A DNA stretch of 64,000 nt, from positions 2,694,001 through 2,758,000 of the forward strand of contig NC_089284.1 in the NCBI RefSeq assembly GCF_963678975.1. The letters run 5' to 3'. Origin of the DNA: Dysidea avara. Its lineage: Eukaryota; Porifera; Demospongiae; Dictyoceratida; Dysideidae. Shown here one piece after another: positions 38,189-51,273 of the stretch. The translations under genes were made by a program, and so were the position numbers. Every line of letters begins with the position of its first letter. Position 1 is the stretch's first letter. Under the pieces are notes generated by a model. The model was not told the DNA's origin. It saw nothing but the letters and a program-made list of their open reading frames with translations, and did no database searches.

Positions 38189-38904
38189 GTGCAGTTGATT
38201 TACACTGGTTTTCTCTTCCCAACTTGCTGCTTGGCTTTATTTCGTACGGTTAGTTATTCATCACGTGGCGGTTCCTATGTATATCAAAACTGAACCACTG
38301 GGGTTGAATGGGCTTGATTGCACGGTTGAATTAAGCATAAGAAAAGAGTTCGATCGGCACGTATTTTTCATTGATAACCCCACGAAAAAGCTTCCCTGTA
38401 CAAAACGTATGTGCTCACGTGTACGTGTCGCACCTCCTCTGATCTGTCTGTATCTACTAGTACCCCCTAACCAATTAATGGTACACTTGGCTGCCATTTT
38501 GAGCTGCTTCATCCGGTTATACCGATGATACAATAGGACATCTTGACATGCCTAATAGAACACTTGTCCTATTTTGGAAATCGTGATTTTAGGCATTTCT
38601 CTATGCAATCTTCTCAGACATAAAAACTCTTTGGCAATAAAAGGCAGAGAATCTCCCTAAGTCACAATGGTAAAATCTTGTCAATTGGTTACTAGTAGTG
38701 GCTGTGATAATAGCGAGGAGATAGCATGAATGGCTGGCATTATGAATATGCAAAAGTGTAGCAGTGCTTGAATGGCATCTCAATTCTATAATTCTATACA
38801 ATGTGTAACAGCACTTACATGAAACCACAAATGGTTTTGCATATTTCAAGCTAGATGCACTTTTGGTCAGTTTGCTTTATCACCATGTCTAGTTTGTTGG
38901 AACA

Positions 38905-39770
38905 TGCACGTATGCACACGCTACACACACATGCACGCTACACACACACACATGCATGCTACACACACACGCACGTTACACACACACACACACACATGTT
39001 ACACACACACACGCACGTTACACACACACGCACGTTACACACACACGCACGTTACACACACACGCACGTTACACACACACACACACACGCACGTTACACA
39101 CACACGCACGTTACACACACACACGCACGTTACACACACACACGCACGTTACACACACACACACACGCACGTTACACACACACGCACGTTACACACACAC
39201 GCACGTTACACACACACACACATGCACGCACGTCACACACACACGCACGTTACACACACGCACATTACACACACACGCATGCACGTTACACACACACACA
39301 TGTTACACACACATGCACACACGTTACACACACACACATGTTACACACACATACACACACGTTACACACACATGCACGCATGTTACACACACGCGCACAT
39401 TACACACACGCGCACGCACGCACGTTACACACACGCGCACACACGCACATTACACACACGCGCACGCACGTTACACACACGCGCACGCACGTTACACACG
39501 CACGCATGTTACACACGTACGCACGTTACACACGCACGCACATTACACACGCATGCACATTACACACACACGCATGCACGTTACACACACACGCATGCAC
39601 GTTACACACACACACGCACACATGTTACACACACACACGCACACATGTTACACACACACGCACGTTACACACACACACACGCAACACGCACACACACGCA
39701 CGTTACACACACACACAACACGCACGTTACACACGCACGCACACATGAAAGCTACACACAGATAACACAC
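38905..39770. repeat. 850-bp ACACACACGCACGTT minisatellite
   Basis: A long array in which CA runs of variable length are punctuated by GCACGTT or GCATGTT every 14-24 bp (for example CACGCACGTTACACACA). All three plus-strand frames stay open for about 270-300 codons because the array contains no stop in that strand. The resulting Thr-His-Ala-Arg-Tyr repeats are not a credible protein. GCACGT E-box-like cores recur dozens of times. Confidence 0.97.
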
Positions 39771-41414
39771 AAGATAAAATGCACAGGATCCGGTTATACA
39801 CATGGCTAACTTCTACACAATGTCTCTCATTTATGGTCACTACATGTTCAAATCAAATTTAAAAGGTAGAAAACACCTCACAATAATAATGGGTATTTTT
39901 CTACGTTTCCTTGTAGTTTCATATTCCTTTTCCCTCTCACCCACTTGTTGGTAGATTCCAGGGTGGCTGCAGCATGTACTGAATAGTTATAACAATTAAT
40001 ACCATGCTAAATGCAGACCACCGATATCGCTTCAGGAATACTTGTGAAACAAACTCCAGTGTTCTCCACATTATTGGTGAGACACACTGGCAGTGGAACA
40101 TGTGTTGTGAGCATGTCAAATTTACAGTGAGGGTATTACTTCACAAGGAACCCTTAGCAGTTAGTGGGCTAACAATCCCACTATACCTGAAAATAGTTTG
40201 TGTTGGATTGGTTAGGTTAGGTAAATTATAAACAGCCTTCAATAAAACACAAACATATGTTTCATCAATTGCCTTGTGGCTACAACACAGTCACACAGTT
40301 ACCCAAACCAGTGGGTCAATAATATCTAAAACACGAGAATACTTTACAACCAGTAAAAACACTTGTTCTGGAGTACCAGTAAGGGAAAAAATGAGATGAG
40401 AAGAGTTCTACTGTAGAATACCGTATAGCATTATCTTTCAAGGGAGAAATATGTCGAGGAGAGAAATTTTCACTTCTTTGTGATCTTTTATGCATTTTGA
40501 TAGAGCTGCATGAATGCCATTTTGATTGAGCTACAAATTTTAAGGAAGAAAATTTTTTTTGCTGACTGGAGTCAGAAAAGAGAATTTTTTTTACCCTCAG
40601 AAAAAAAACCGACTTTACGACATCAGCACAGACAAATTAAAATCAAACATACTGTACAGTATACTGAAGTACATATATAGCATAGAGGGTTAGAGCATGT
40701 ACAATGTAGTGGGTTAGGATCCTTGGTGATAAAACCCTGTCCATTTAGCAGGTAACAAATTTAGCACATTCACTTAATATAGGACAGCAGTAGGCAGATA
40801 AGTATATCCACTGAGTGTCTATGTCAAACCTGATACATTACTAACAAGGTCAAGCAGTGATGAATAATAGCATTAAACAGTTGGTGACAACCAGCCAACA
40901 AGACCCGACTGGCGGTAAGCATAGTTGACTAAACAGTTTCAGAGATGACAAACTATCAACAATGGCACCTTGCTATAAATGTAATGTCGTCATGGTGGCA
41001 TTATTTCCTAAGTTATCAAGTTATTGACAGTTTCAGTGACTTGAGTACTGCCGCTGAAGAGTTTCACTTCCATTATGCAAGTCTGGAGATAAACTACATA
41101 TGTACTGCCTATATATGGAGTGAATATATTGCATCTGTAGCAGAGGAGAAGTCATGAAACGCACATTTCCCTCTATTAGCAAAAGTTGCAGCAAGGCATG
41201 ACTTGTTGACAGTTCATTATTTGATTATTTGTCTCTTTCACTTTTGAAATGTCTAATTCTTGTTTCTGAGCATGTGCTATAATAATCTTGAAACCAACAC
41301 AGTTGTTTCAAAGGTCCGGTGCTTTATTCACAACACTGTCATTACAACACTGTCATTAGAACTGTTAGTCCAAATACGGTAAGGAAAGACATAACAACTG
41401 GTTTTGAAAGTTCA

Positions 41415-41415
<1 letters not shown>
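39771..41415. other. Intron or intergenic, no gene seen
   Basis: No exon with splice sites or recognised motif. Open stretches near 40004-40231 (plus) and 39937-40119 (minus) have no supporting features. Confidence 0.35.

Positions 41416-41416
<1 letters not shown>

Positions 41417-41452
<36 letters not shown>
41417..41452. repeat. (TG)n microsatellite
   Basis: An uninterrupted GTGTGT run of about 32 bp, followed by TG-rich sequence to about 41560. A second (TG)n/(GC) tract lies at 41982-42023. Confidence 0.95.
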
Positions 41453-41454
<2 letters not shown>

Positions 41455-41564
41455 AGTGTATGCGTGCATGTGTGTATGTACTGTAGCACATGGACGTGTG
41501 TGTACCGCATGCGTTCATACATGTGTGTGTAGTACATGTGTAGGCATGTATGTGTGTGACAAGG

Positions 41565-41980
41565 GTACCCTTGTCATCTTACATACAGAATTGTATTTTG
41601 CAGATGATGCTGTAATCGTAGCACCTACGAAGGACAGCAATGTGTTAAGGCCACTGTAGGGTGGTGTGAGCTTATGGACTGAATCCCTAAATCAAGTTTC
41701 TGGGTGCTGGGAAAGGTGTGACTCAAGTGATTTGGACCCTATTCAATTGGCAATGGCTTTATCGAAGCTGTGTCATCCTTTTGTTGCCTAGGCTGTGGTG
41801 GAGAGCCACGGTGATGTGAATATATACTGTACTGAGTTAACTGCTGGAGCGTTCCGTGCTGCAGCATTGTTTGGGGCTTGCATAGATCTGTCTTTTGTGA
41901 CAGTTCTTGACTAAGAGTATAGCATACTAACAGGCATTCTTCTTTATGCAGTGGAGATGTGGCCTACATCAAGCGCAATC
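41565..41980 (+). mobile_element. Decayed LINE reverse transcriptase fragment
   Basis: Plus-strand LYFADDAVIVAPTKDSNVLR at about 41590-41655 contains the FADD catalytic box of non-LTR reverse transcriptases. About 300 bp later, GILLYAVEMWP (about 41934-41966) matches the VLLYSAETWTP block of the LINE at 61.1-62.3 kb. Stops and frame changes lie between. It is probably the same LINE family, severely eroded. Confidence 0.65.
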
Positions 41981-42023
41981 CAGTGTGTGTGTGTGTGTGT
42001 GTGTGTGCGCGTGCGTGTGTGCG

Positions 42024-44597
42024 TAAGAGAGACAGCAGGTATATCTAAATGTAAAAAAGCCATTTTGCATGTAGCCACTATAGCTTAGCATTCAGAAATC
42101 ACTTTACCGGTTTAAAAAGTCCTTTTAAAATGCATCAAATAAGACGATTTAGCATTCACAAGAGTAGCAAATATTATAAAGGCATTTCAATACACCACAG
42201 AAAGATTTGTGCCCACTGCTACCTGGACCATATCAATTGAGTTGGCTGCCCAGTACAATAAATACATAAATATTAAATCAGCTCACAGTAAAAACTTTTT
42301 AATTACATCTTGGCAGTGTTTTTCATGTGTAAATAACGTAGCAACAAGAACAACAAAAATATCAACAGGTGCAAATCTTACCAATGCCCAAACACCATGA
42401 GAAACACATCACCTTTCAAGCTGTAGACTACATTCTGGATAAGTGGTATGTTGGGTGATTATAAAACAATTATTAGCTTTTATTATAATTTTTCAAACCT
42501 AATTTTATTGAGGTAACACAGTCTATACCCCAAGTCTGTCTGTACACAAGTAAATAGTGCCTACATGCCCCACACATGTGTGGCTTCCATTTATACTCCC
42601 TTTTTGGTGATGCATTTTATAGTCACCTTTCCAACAACAATATTACTAAATTATGGACTACACAAATTGTGCTTTAAAAATAATTTTACCAACAACTGAA
42701 GTTTATACTGTTTTACAAAAAAAAAAGTTTCTCCATACATACATATGCTTCTGACTGGACAAATGAATCGTCAAAGTTAAATTACTTATCAATTAAGAAA
42801 ATTACAGCTGGCTAACGCTCACAATGACCCAATTATATGTGATACACCTGATGCAAGCCTAATCTTACAATGAATGAAACAACAAACAATTAAATAACGT
42901 TCTATTCTGTTTTAGCAGCATTTACACAGTTACGGTGGTGATAATCAGATGTAATAAGACATTTCATTGTTGTACATTCCTAATTCCCAACTCCCCCCAC
43001 CTTAACAATTTGAAATCCATCAACTTTGCAGCTGCTCACAATTTGTTTCTCATGCTCATGGACACATTAGGATGACAGTATGCATGGTTGAGATTGCATG
43101 GCACTTAATACCATATTTGGTACTTCTGCACTCATCACTGTCTATTGGGTAAACAACCCCACACTACTATAGCTCTCCTACAAATATTGTATAATAGCAT
43201 TCTCATATGTGGCTCTAAAGTGGCTCTAAAGACCAAACTTCCCCCCATTTGAATGTCTTACCATATATGGTATGGATAAATTATCAGTGTTTATTCACTG
43301 TATAGATGTGGAGGTATGATTTGCTTTGGGTATGTAATCCTCTGAAGTCCCCCACAAATGGCCACATTAAAATTACCACCGAATAAATTGTTTATATCAA
43401 AATCGATTTTATTCTAGTAGACAAGTTGGTTACAGAAATAATAATGTATGCTTTGATCTGATGATTATGAAGCTATTAGAGGCACAGCTCACCAGTATGC
43501 ATTGCATTTTAGACAATTCCTCATACCGATATTATGAGCTCTTGGGGCTAGCTTGAGAAAGCTGCATAAGTCTGTGAGAGAACTTAGACATGATAAAATG
43601 TTTAAGTTATGATTTTCCATGATAACACAAACAGGCCGCAGAGTTTTCCTATGAGAGATTGATCGTCCATTCACAATTAATACAGGCTATGCAAACAGCT
43701 ATATTGCAACACAAAAGCCCAGCTTCATAATCCAATGTCTTCATTTAATGTTTGTTCATACAATGATAAAAGCAGCTTTCCGTCAAACAGTAGAACTTGA
43801 TCTACTGGAATATCCCATAGTATGACATACATGACTTACTGCCCAGTATGTTAGCCCTGTATTAATGGTGCTCACAATCTTACTCAAAATTGAATTTTTC
43901 ATCATTATATGCTCACCTGTTCTGCCAGTGCAGTGTATAACAGCTCATGGTAAATATTTACACATCACGAAGATGTTTACAGCCATTGTGAAGCCAAAGA
44001 TATTTAGTCGTGTACTGCATATGAGTAAACATACACACCCCTGCATTTCTTAAAGGAGATTGAAATGTAAATGTTTAGGTATTCAAGAAACAGTGTATTC
44101 ACTCAACCATGCGGTCAGACTTTTAACCAAGCCCAGGGACGGTCTGCGATCAATTGTAGGCACACACCTGGTTTACTAAAATTGTTATTTTACGTGTACC
44201 TAATACTATCAACCCATACACACCCATGTGAGCCAATCCATTTAATGGTAAAAGCAGCCAGCACACATGAGAACTAGACACTAAACAAAGCCTGCATTAA
44301 ACTTCAGCATAGGTAAGCTTGGTTTACCTAGCTTAGAATCTTATGATGCCTAGAATCTACTAATCTTAATACGCACCACTAAATTTTCTGGGGGACCATA
44401 CGGCCCACAATAAATTGCGCTACATAAGCTTCACTGTACACTAAACTACTTAGTTACCATACCTCTAAGTAATCGCTATAGACTAAGAACCTCAACTAGG
44501 TTGTTTTTGTTTATGTATATAAAACCACTCAGTAACTCCAAGACATCAAAACCACAAAAATACAGTAAAAACAGCTTAAACTAGTAGACAAAAAATT
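42024..44597. other. Intron or intergenic, no gene seen
   Basis: AT-rich sequence with no exon supported by splice sites or motif, no RNA gene and no obvious terminal repeats. Confidence 0.35.
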
Positions 44598-45069
44598 GGA
44601 ATTTTCAACTAGAGTAGGGACCATAGCACATCAATAAAAAGTACTGAAACAAGCTGGAGTAGTGCATGATATTAAATCACAGTAAAACAATAAGAAGTGT
44701 TATTCCCTACTGTGCTCAAGATACCATAATGGAAATGCACAGTAGGGATATAACACTTCTTATTGTTTTACTGTGATTCAATATTGTGCATTACTCCAGC
44801 TTGTTTCAGTACTTTTTATCGATGTGTTGTGGTCCCTACTCTAGCACAGTAGGGATATAACACTTCTTATTGTTTTACTGTGATTCAATATTGTGCACTA
44901 CTCCAGCTTGTTTCAGTACTTTTTATCGATGTGTTATGGTCCCTACTCTAGCACAGTAGGGATATAACACTTCTTATTGTTTTACTGTGATTCAATATCG
45001 TGCACTACTCCAGCTTGTTTCAGTGCTTTTTATCGATGTGTTATGGTCCTTACTCTAGTTGAAAATTCC
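44598..45069. repeat. Fold-back element with one arm amplified as three 107-bp tandem units
   Basis: The ends are GGAATTTTCAACTAGAGTA (44598) and its reverse complement ending at 45069. The left arm (44598 to about 44717) occurs once. The right arm is present three times in tandem as a 107-bp unit beginning GCACAGTAGGGATATAACAC at 44737, 44844 and 44951, with nearly identical copies (TTGTGCAT, TTGTGCAC and TCGTGCAC variants). No coding content and no convincing target duplication. Confidence 0.9.
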
Positions 45070-45224
45070 TTGTGTATTTGTTTCTTTTTTGTAAAATAAA
45101 ATTATTATGACCACGCATGCCACATCAAAAGAAAGAAATGGCGCCGCTCACCCCAGCTGCCAATTATCATCTGAAAAGTAAAGTATCCATTATGTTTCGT
45201 TGTCAGCTATGTTCAACCTGTTAC

Positions 45225-46020
45225 CAGGCTTGGGGTCAAATACTTCGTTAAATACAAATACTCTGAAAGTATGAAATACAAAATACAAATACTTTTATCC
45301 AGGATGTATTTCAATTACAAATACAAATACTTTTAAAATCATTTACATACTTATAAAATACTTCTGTACTTTGATCTGAACTACACGTTACGTAACCACT
45401 CAATAGTACACACATGTTTCAATATTGTTCTAACAAAATTTCAAGTGTATGGTAAAAGCAGCTGGCCACTCATAATAGCTTAGTAACTAGCTACTTAACT
45501 TATAATTATTGAATACATATCTTATAAACATATATTCCTCAAATTGTTTTGTCAGTTAAATGGGCAAAAGACTTTACCTGCTTTGCTAAACAGCCTTTCT
45601 ACGGGTGCTGAGGATGCAGGCATGCAGAGAAATCTACAAGCCATTTTGGCTAAAGGTGGAAATTTTGTTTGATTTACTTTCCAAAACACAAGTGGGTCTT
45701 CTTCTTGCGGTATGCAGGGTTAGAGTAAGTACTCTTCAACAATTCCTTGGAAGTATTAGCAGTTGCAGAGTCAGACTCATTTATTAAATGACTGGAAAAG
45801 GCTTTTATTATTTTTGGCTGGAAGTTCAGATTCTTCCTCTATTTGTTCAGAAATTCAGGAGCAAAGTATTTGAAGTATTTTCAAAAAGTATTTTAAGTTT
45901 TTACACAAAGTATTTAAGTACAATACAAATACATGTTTCAAAACTTCAAAATACAAATATTCAAAAATAGTATTTAAATACAGCTAAATACAAATACTCA
46001 TGTATTTGACCCCAAGTCTG
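45225..46020. mobile_element. Non-autonomous hAT-like element (796 bp)
   Basis: The left end reads CAGGCTTGGGGTCAAATAC and the right end, reverse-complemented, reads CAGACTTGGGGTCAAATACA. Both ends are filled with repeated AAATACAAATAC-type motifs. Flanking octamers CCTGTTAC (45217-45224) and CCCGTCAC (46021-46028) look like an 8-bp target duplication with two transitions. CAG-start ends and an 8-bp duplication fit the hAT superfamily. The interior shows no transposase. Confidence 0.75.
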
Positions 46021-46119
46021 CCCGTCACACAGCATTACGAATCAAGAACTGTTTGAAAAGTACCTCACTGTGAAAAATACGAACGGTTTCCGTTATGAAG
46101 GGAAGTCATGCATCACGCG

Positions 46120-46510
46120 CTACCGCTAAATCGACACTTTTTGCTGTAAGCAAAGATAAATGGGACACAAAGTAGGACACTGGTAAGTCCATGAAGAATG
46201 CATTGTACATACTGCGGTATGCCAAAAGGCACATGTCTGGCTGAAGCGACGTCAAACAGTGAAAAAATCAAGCCCATAGCCTTAGCCGTTAGCGAGTTAC
46301 ACTTGTCTAAAGCCATCAGCCTGTCAGTCAGTAGAAAATTCTGTTTAATAAATTTTTGTAAAAAATTCCTGTAACAACTTGGTGAAAGCGTTTCGGGTTG
46401 ATCTAAAGGCTTGTATTGGGCTTAGTTTTACCTAACCAATACTGCTTCATCGCTGTCAGGGAAAAGTGAGGTTGGTTTTTGGGTGATGTTTTTTCATGGG
46501 CCACGCCTAC
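46120..46510 (-). repeat. Dispersed repeat family R1, copy 4 (reverse orientation)
   Basis: Reverse-complement match to 2525-2830 and 4290-4545, including the GCAGTATTGGTTAGGTA block (seen here as TACCTAACCAATACTGC), GGTATGCC-AAAAGGCAC and GACACAAAGTAGGACAC. It may be the most complete copy, keeping GTAGGCGTGGCCCATGAAAA at one end. Confidence 0.7.
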
Positions 46511-46610
46511 ACCTATGTGGTCCCTACTAGTCACTAGTCCCTACTATACAGTACGATAGATAAGTAGTCAGTTACAAAGAAAGTTGCTACAGGTAACAGC
46601 GAAAACATGG

Positions 46611-46850
46611 TGCGGCCTTAAAAAGCCTGGGTGAAAAAAGTTGTGAAATCAAAAGTGGCGGCCAAGAAATGGCTGCAATGATGTTAATGCTAATAAATTT
46701 TAACAATGCACACAGCCATTATTAAAATTTTTTAGCACTAACATCATTGCAGCCATTTCTTGGCCGCCACTTTTGACTTCACAACTTTCTTCATCCAGGC
46801 TTTTTAAGGCAGCACCATTTTTTCACAGCTTGGCTGTTTTTGTGTGTGGA
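46611..46850. repeat. Fold-back (MITE-like) element, R2 segment C
   Basis: The left arm (46615-46705) with GGTGCGGCCTTAAAAAGCCT, AAAAGTGGCGGCCAAGAAAT and GGCTGCAATGATGTTA is repeated in reverse complement at 46735-46815. Arms are about 90 bp and highly alike, with a short AT-rich loop. The right arm extended to 46850 matches 11900-12025. Confidence 0.85.
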
Positions 46851-47264
46851 TTTAACTTCTTCTTGAACTTTATAAGGCCCCAAAACCAGCCTATGGCTGA
46901 CTTTGAGGTTTGTTTTTACTCACATTTCTTCTTCTCTATGCAGATACAATGATGATTATTGAAGACAGACTTATAATGAAGGGATCACTGGAAAAAGAGG
47001 ACATGTGCATTTCAGATTTTTCAGTTTCTAAAAATCAGAATGGCTTGTTTTAGCCATTTGAATAATGTTGTCACTAAGTAAACAACAGAATTTAAAAATC
47101 CATGGCAGCCTCAAATTAATTTTTACCAAATATTACAGTAATTCAATTATATCGTTTAATGCCTACCATGTGGTCACCTAAATTTTCAAATGGCACTTGT
47201 CAACTTTTACCTCTGACCCCTTCAAATGTATTTCATTGCATGATTTAATTCAATATTTGATAAT

Positions 47265-47365
47265 ATTATTGTAATACTCTAATAGAGTGCACATTTTTTG
47301 AGGACTTCTAATAGAACATACATAGAATGTCCTAGAACAATCTAGTACTTCTATCCAAACGTTTG
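47265..47365 (-). repeat. Dispersed repeat R2 segment B (paired with 11060-11155)
   Basis: The block with ACTCTAATAGAGTGCACATT, TTTTTGAGGA and TAGAATGTCCTAGAACA is the reverse complement of 11060-11155. It lies between segments C and A in the same order as near 11 kb, but inverted overall. Confidence 0.7.
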
Positions 47366-47689
47366 ATTTAAACTAGAAATTTCATTTATAAAGCAGAAAT
47401 TAAGTGAGGTCATCAGCCAAGGTAGCAGTGGTTCAGGATGCAGGTGTTAGGTATGGAGGTCCGAACTCTGATAAGGTTTTTTTTGCACACCTTTTTACTC
47501 CGTGGTGACTGCTCTATTAGAGTATCTCGATTCCACGATTTTACACTTGTTTGGTTTTTGCTTTATAACTTTGTCTCTGTAACTCTACTGCTATTCAAAC
47601 TATCAAAAGGCACTGCTACGATGATCAGCCTATCTATACACCAATTTTCAAGTTATTCCTATACTCGGTTTACCCAGTAGCCGTGACAG

Positions 47690-48115
47690 AAGTTTGATAT
47701 TTGTGAATAAACGCTCATAACTCCTTCAGATACACAGCAAACTTGGTACGTGAATCCACCGTTACACACTGTTTATTTGAGCAAAAGATCGAGGCAATTG
47801 AGTTACATGTTTGCGTTTTATAGCAATTTTTGCAAAGTGTGCAAAAATAAATCGAAGCTCATGTAGTCCTCGTATGGCATAAGAAGAAAAAAACGAAGAA
47901 ATTAAAACAAAAATTTGAATACCCATATCTCGCAAATGGCTGTTGCGAATTTAATCAAATTCGCTGTGTGGCCTACCCTACCTGGAGGACAGCTATAATG
48001 CAAAAATGGTGTGATTTGGAGAAGGGGCCATGGAGCTATGCACGCATGAAAAAGCTGTTTTCTTTCTTCCTGTCATGGTGTGGTGCGCCAGCTTTCTTGG
48101 CTGCACGACACACGG
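47690..48115 (+). repeat. Dispersed repeat R2 segment A
   Basis: Reverse-complement partner of 10090-10520, with GCAAAGTGTGCAAAAATA, TGTGTGGCCTACCCTACCTG, GACAGCTATAATGCAAAAAT and GGCCATGGAGCTATGCA blocks. Confidence 0.65.
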
Positions 48116-48119
48116 TAGT

Positions 48120-49140
48120 GTCTTGATAATCCATATGACTATTCTAAACAGTCGCCTTACCGAGTGATTGTTTCTTCAGCTGGTTTTTTTCAAGAATTAT
48201 CGCAAATCTCGTATCACACATGTGTGAATCACGCCACACTTCTGAAAAACAGCCGACCGTCATCCTTGGTATCTATAACAATCCAGTGGACTTCAAAATG
48301 TGACTATCAACTCAAGTATTCATGAAACTTGTGTTTTTTGATAAGAAAAATTTTGCGGTATTATGTAACAATACCAGCAATGGTTGTAGCTGTGAAAGGG
48401 ATTTATATAATTGCTAATTAAAGATTAATTGCTTACAAGTGCTGTTCAGCATCACATCTTGATCGTCACAATAGGATGACTGCTCTATTAGAAATTAACT
48501 GTTACCATATTTTTTCGTTGCTAACTCAGGAATAGTTGTATTGACAAAAAATGATGGTGTATCTATCACACCTCATTTCATTAGGCACACTCCACATTAT
48601 CAGCTTGCACCATTAAGATCACCTGCGCCACTGTCAATCAAGCTACAGTTGTGAGGGCTATGAACCTTATCATAACCAGTTAACTGGTACCTGATAATAA
48701 CCGTCAGGTCACCCAGTTAAGGATCACAGCACTAACGTCTACTCATATAAGCTCAAGCACTGCGATTAGCTTTTTGCTGCCACACTATTATTTGTTGTCA
48801 AAAATTTCACTCTAAATAATTTTCTTCAGCAATCAAGGTAAAGACAAATTACTACCGACATTGAAATTATTTGCGATCTACAGTACCAAGAGTGCACTGG
48901 ATGGTACATGACAGTGTCGTGATGAAGGTGCTGATTGGTCAAGATGTAATGGAAAAAAGTATTTAATGTCGACAACGTCTTTCTTTTCATTGATGCCACC
49001 ATTTCGCTGTGAACCACTCTAATAGAACACACTAAATGTAGTCATATGGAACACTGTCCAAGTATAATAAGAACTTGTTTTCATGGTTATCATTACTTAT
49101 CTAGTGTCAATTTAATCCTCTGTATATACTTACAGGAATT
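48120..49140. other. Intron or intergenic, no gene seen
   Basis: No credible exon. It contains short dispersed TCTATTAGA-type motifs at 48478-48492 and 49017-49030. Confidence 0.35.
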
Positions 49141-49144
49141 CCTA

Positions 49145-49540
49145 CCTGAATTTGCTAAATAAGTTAAAGCACTGTTGCAAGTGCTGGTACTCAAAAGAAG
49201 ATGAAATATTTTGCCTAATGTTATACTTGTCCCTGCCACTTCTAACACCAGAGGACACGACCAAAGATTTCATCATATCTATGCAAGGACCAATCAGTAC
49301 AGTAATTTATTCTTCCCTAGATCAATTAGACTGTGGAATTCACTCCCACCTGACCTAATCCAACAACAATCATTACAAATTTTTAAGTACCAACTGAAAT
49401 TATCGTTACTTTCCCCTACCAATCAGTAATCCCATAATCAATCATATTGTAAAACATTTTGTATGCATGTTTCACATGTGCGTTAATCCTCAAACTGAGG
49501 CTGCACATTTTTGGAAAATAAATAAATAATAAATAAAACT
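49145..49540 (+). mobile_element. LINE 3' end with AATAA tail
   Basis: Plus-strand reading gives NTRGHDQRFHHIYARTNQYS, then FFPRSIRLWNSLPPDL and LQIFKYQLKLSLL. This is the conserved C-terminal end of CR1/L2-like reverse transcriptase proteins (RTRGH, FFPRTI-WNSLP, SFK). It is followed at about 49505-49540 by a (AATAA)n microsatellite tail typical of LINE 3' ends. It is a 5'-truncated insertion with at least one frame change near 49205. Confidence 0.75.
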
Positions 49541-51273
49541 TGTTTCTCACCAGCTACATTCCTCCATGCTCAGCTATTCTCTTAACAGTGTTCTTTTTTT
49601 AAAAGTTTTGACCAGTTGTACAACCTCTTCACAGTACTTTTCCAGTTTAAGCATTTCCCCCAAGGAAATTTTTGAAAAAGGATCACTTTGAGATTGAATC
49701 TGAGACCATTTTCAGCTACTTTTCACTGAACTTTATGCACATGCATTTTACAGAGAATTAAAATTGTGTTTATTAGTAATACATGTACAAAATTTGTATT
49801 GCTGCATACATATTTTACAAAAAAACTATGAATCAATGTACTGTACAGCCAGTTTGTAGACTTAGCTGGGCTAAATGCTTTGTTATAAGTGGTGTTGAGT
49901 CAACACAGATTGAATTATAACTATCCAACTAGCTATTTCTCTTGTGAATTGCAATAGATCAAAACTTACTCTCGAACCTGCCGTGTGCAGAACACTTTTA
50001 TCACCTGCCTTTCATTCCACTCTCTCCAGCCAGTGCAATTCTCTACACATTCTAACCGCGAAATGGCCATCTTATACTTAATACCACTTTGCAAGTATTA
50101 CTTTCTTTTCTTCTGCTGGACAGCGCCACTAGTCAGTGTAGTGATCGCTTCTTCACTGAACATCGACTGTAACCCAAAATCGATAATTGGGGTAAACACA
50201 GGGTGCAGTGCTCTAGCTTACACATGCGCATTGAGTCGATGCTTCGACTTCACGCAGCGATTAAATAGCTTCGGTAAGGAAAGGTAACGATACAATAATA
50301 ATAATAACTATAATAATACATGTTATAAAGACTAAGAATTGCAGTTTTGAAAAATTTGATCGGCACAAATGGCCGACCAATGGCTATGTTGATCAGTCAA
50401 CAGCATCACTTGGTCGGAAAATGGCCGATGGTCGACTGTTATATTGTACTCTGATTATATAAAAAATATATATATACTCTAATAGAACGTTCATGCATTC
50501 TCAGCGAACACTCAACACTTTAATAGAACAAATTAGCTGGTATTTGTGTTATCAAACATTGCAGGTATGAGTTGCCTTTGATGATGACTATGCCAGCAAG
50601 TGAGGGGCTTATATGTGGTGTTGACAGAATGAGAATGGTAAGATTAACATGGTACAATTGTGACAGACCATGTTGCACTAGCTAGTATGTGACGTACACG
50701 CAGTGCATGATACACATACACAACTTTAACTGGTTTCTAAAAATCAAACATTAAATAAATTTTGACATAGCTACTTGGTTTTGCAAAATTTTCCATAACT
50801 CAGTGAGTGATACAATGTGGAACAGGAAAACATCTTATAGAAACTGATGCTACTTTTGAATGCAATATTAATTGGCAACTACTGCTACATATAATAGCCA
50901 AAGTACTCCCTACAGTAATGAATGATTCGATATATTTATGGTATTGGTTCAAATCAACTGAAGCTACACAGGTTCACCTAACAATACAAAGTATAGGACT
51001 TCTGTAGGAGTGCTTGTCTATTAGGTTAATCACCATAAACCAAACCAAGCATTCACTATAGATCATGCTTGGTACTGGAAGAAAGATGGCGTTACAGTAT
51101 ATACTGACACAAAGATGCAAATTATCAACTTTCACCCAAAGACAATCAATTCAAGGCCCATAATCAGACAAGTAAGACACAATGAAATTAGTTACAATAA
51201 CTACTTCGATACAGATGTAACAGAACTTGAAATGTACATGTCAAATGTATTATTGTGTGAAACTGAAACAAAC
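49541..51273. other. Intron or intergenic, no gene seen
   Basis: No exon was recognised. Short palindromic TGGTCGGAAAATGGCCGA / GGCCGACCA sequence near 50360-50430 and two TCTAATAGAAC motifs (about 50477-50490 and 50518-50530) are the only visible structure. Confidence 0.35.

Noticed and set aside
38277-38410. Plus-strand first-exon candidate beginning MYIKTEPLGLNG with a GTATGT donor
   Set aside because: No recognisable homology and no following exon could be found.
38855-39809. Three overlapping plus-strand reading frames of about 270-300 codons
   Set aside because: They are translations of the CA/ACGTT minisatellite in all three frames, rich in Thr-His-Ala-Arg-Tyr, with no splice or homology support.
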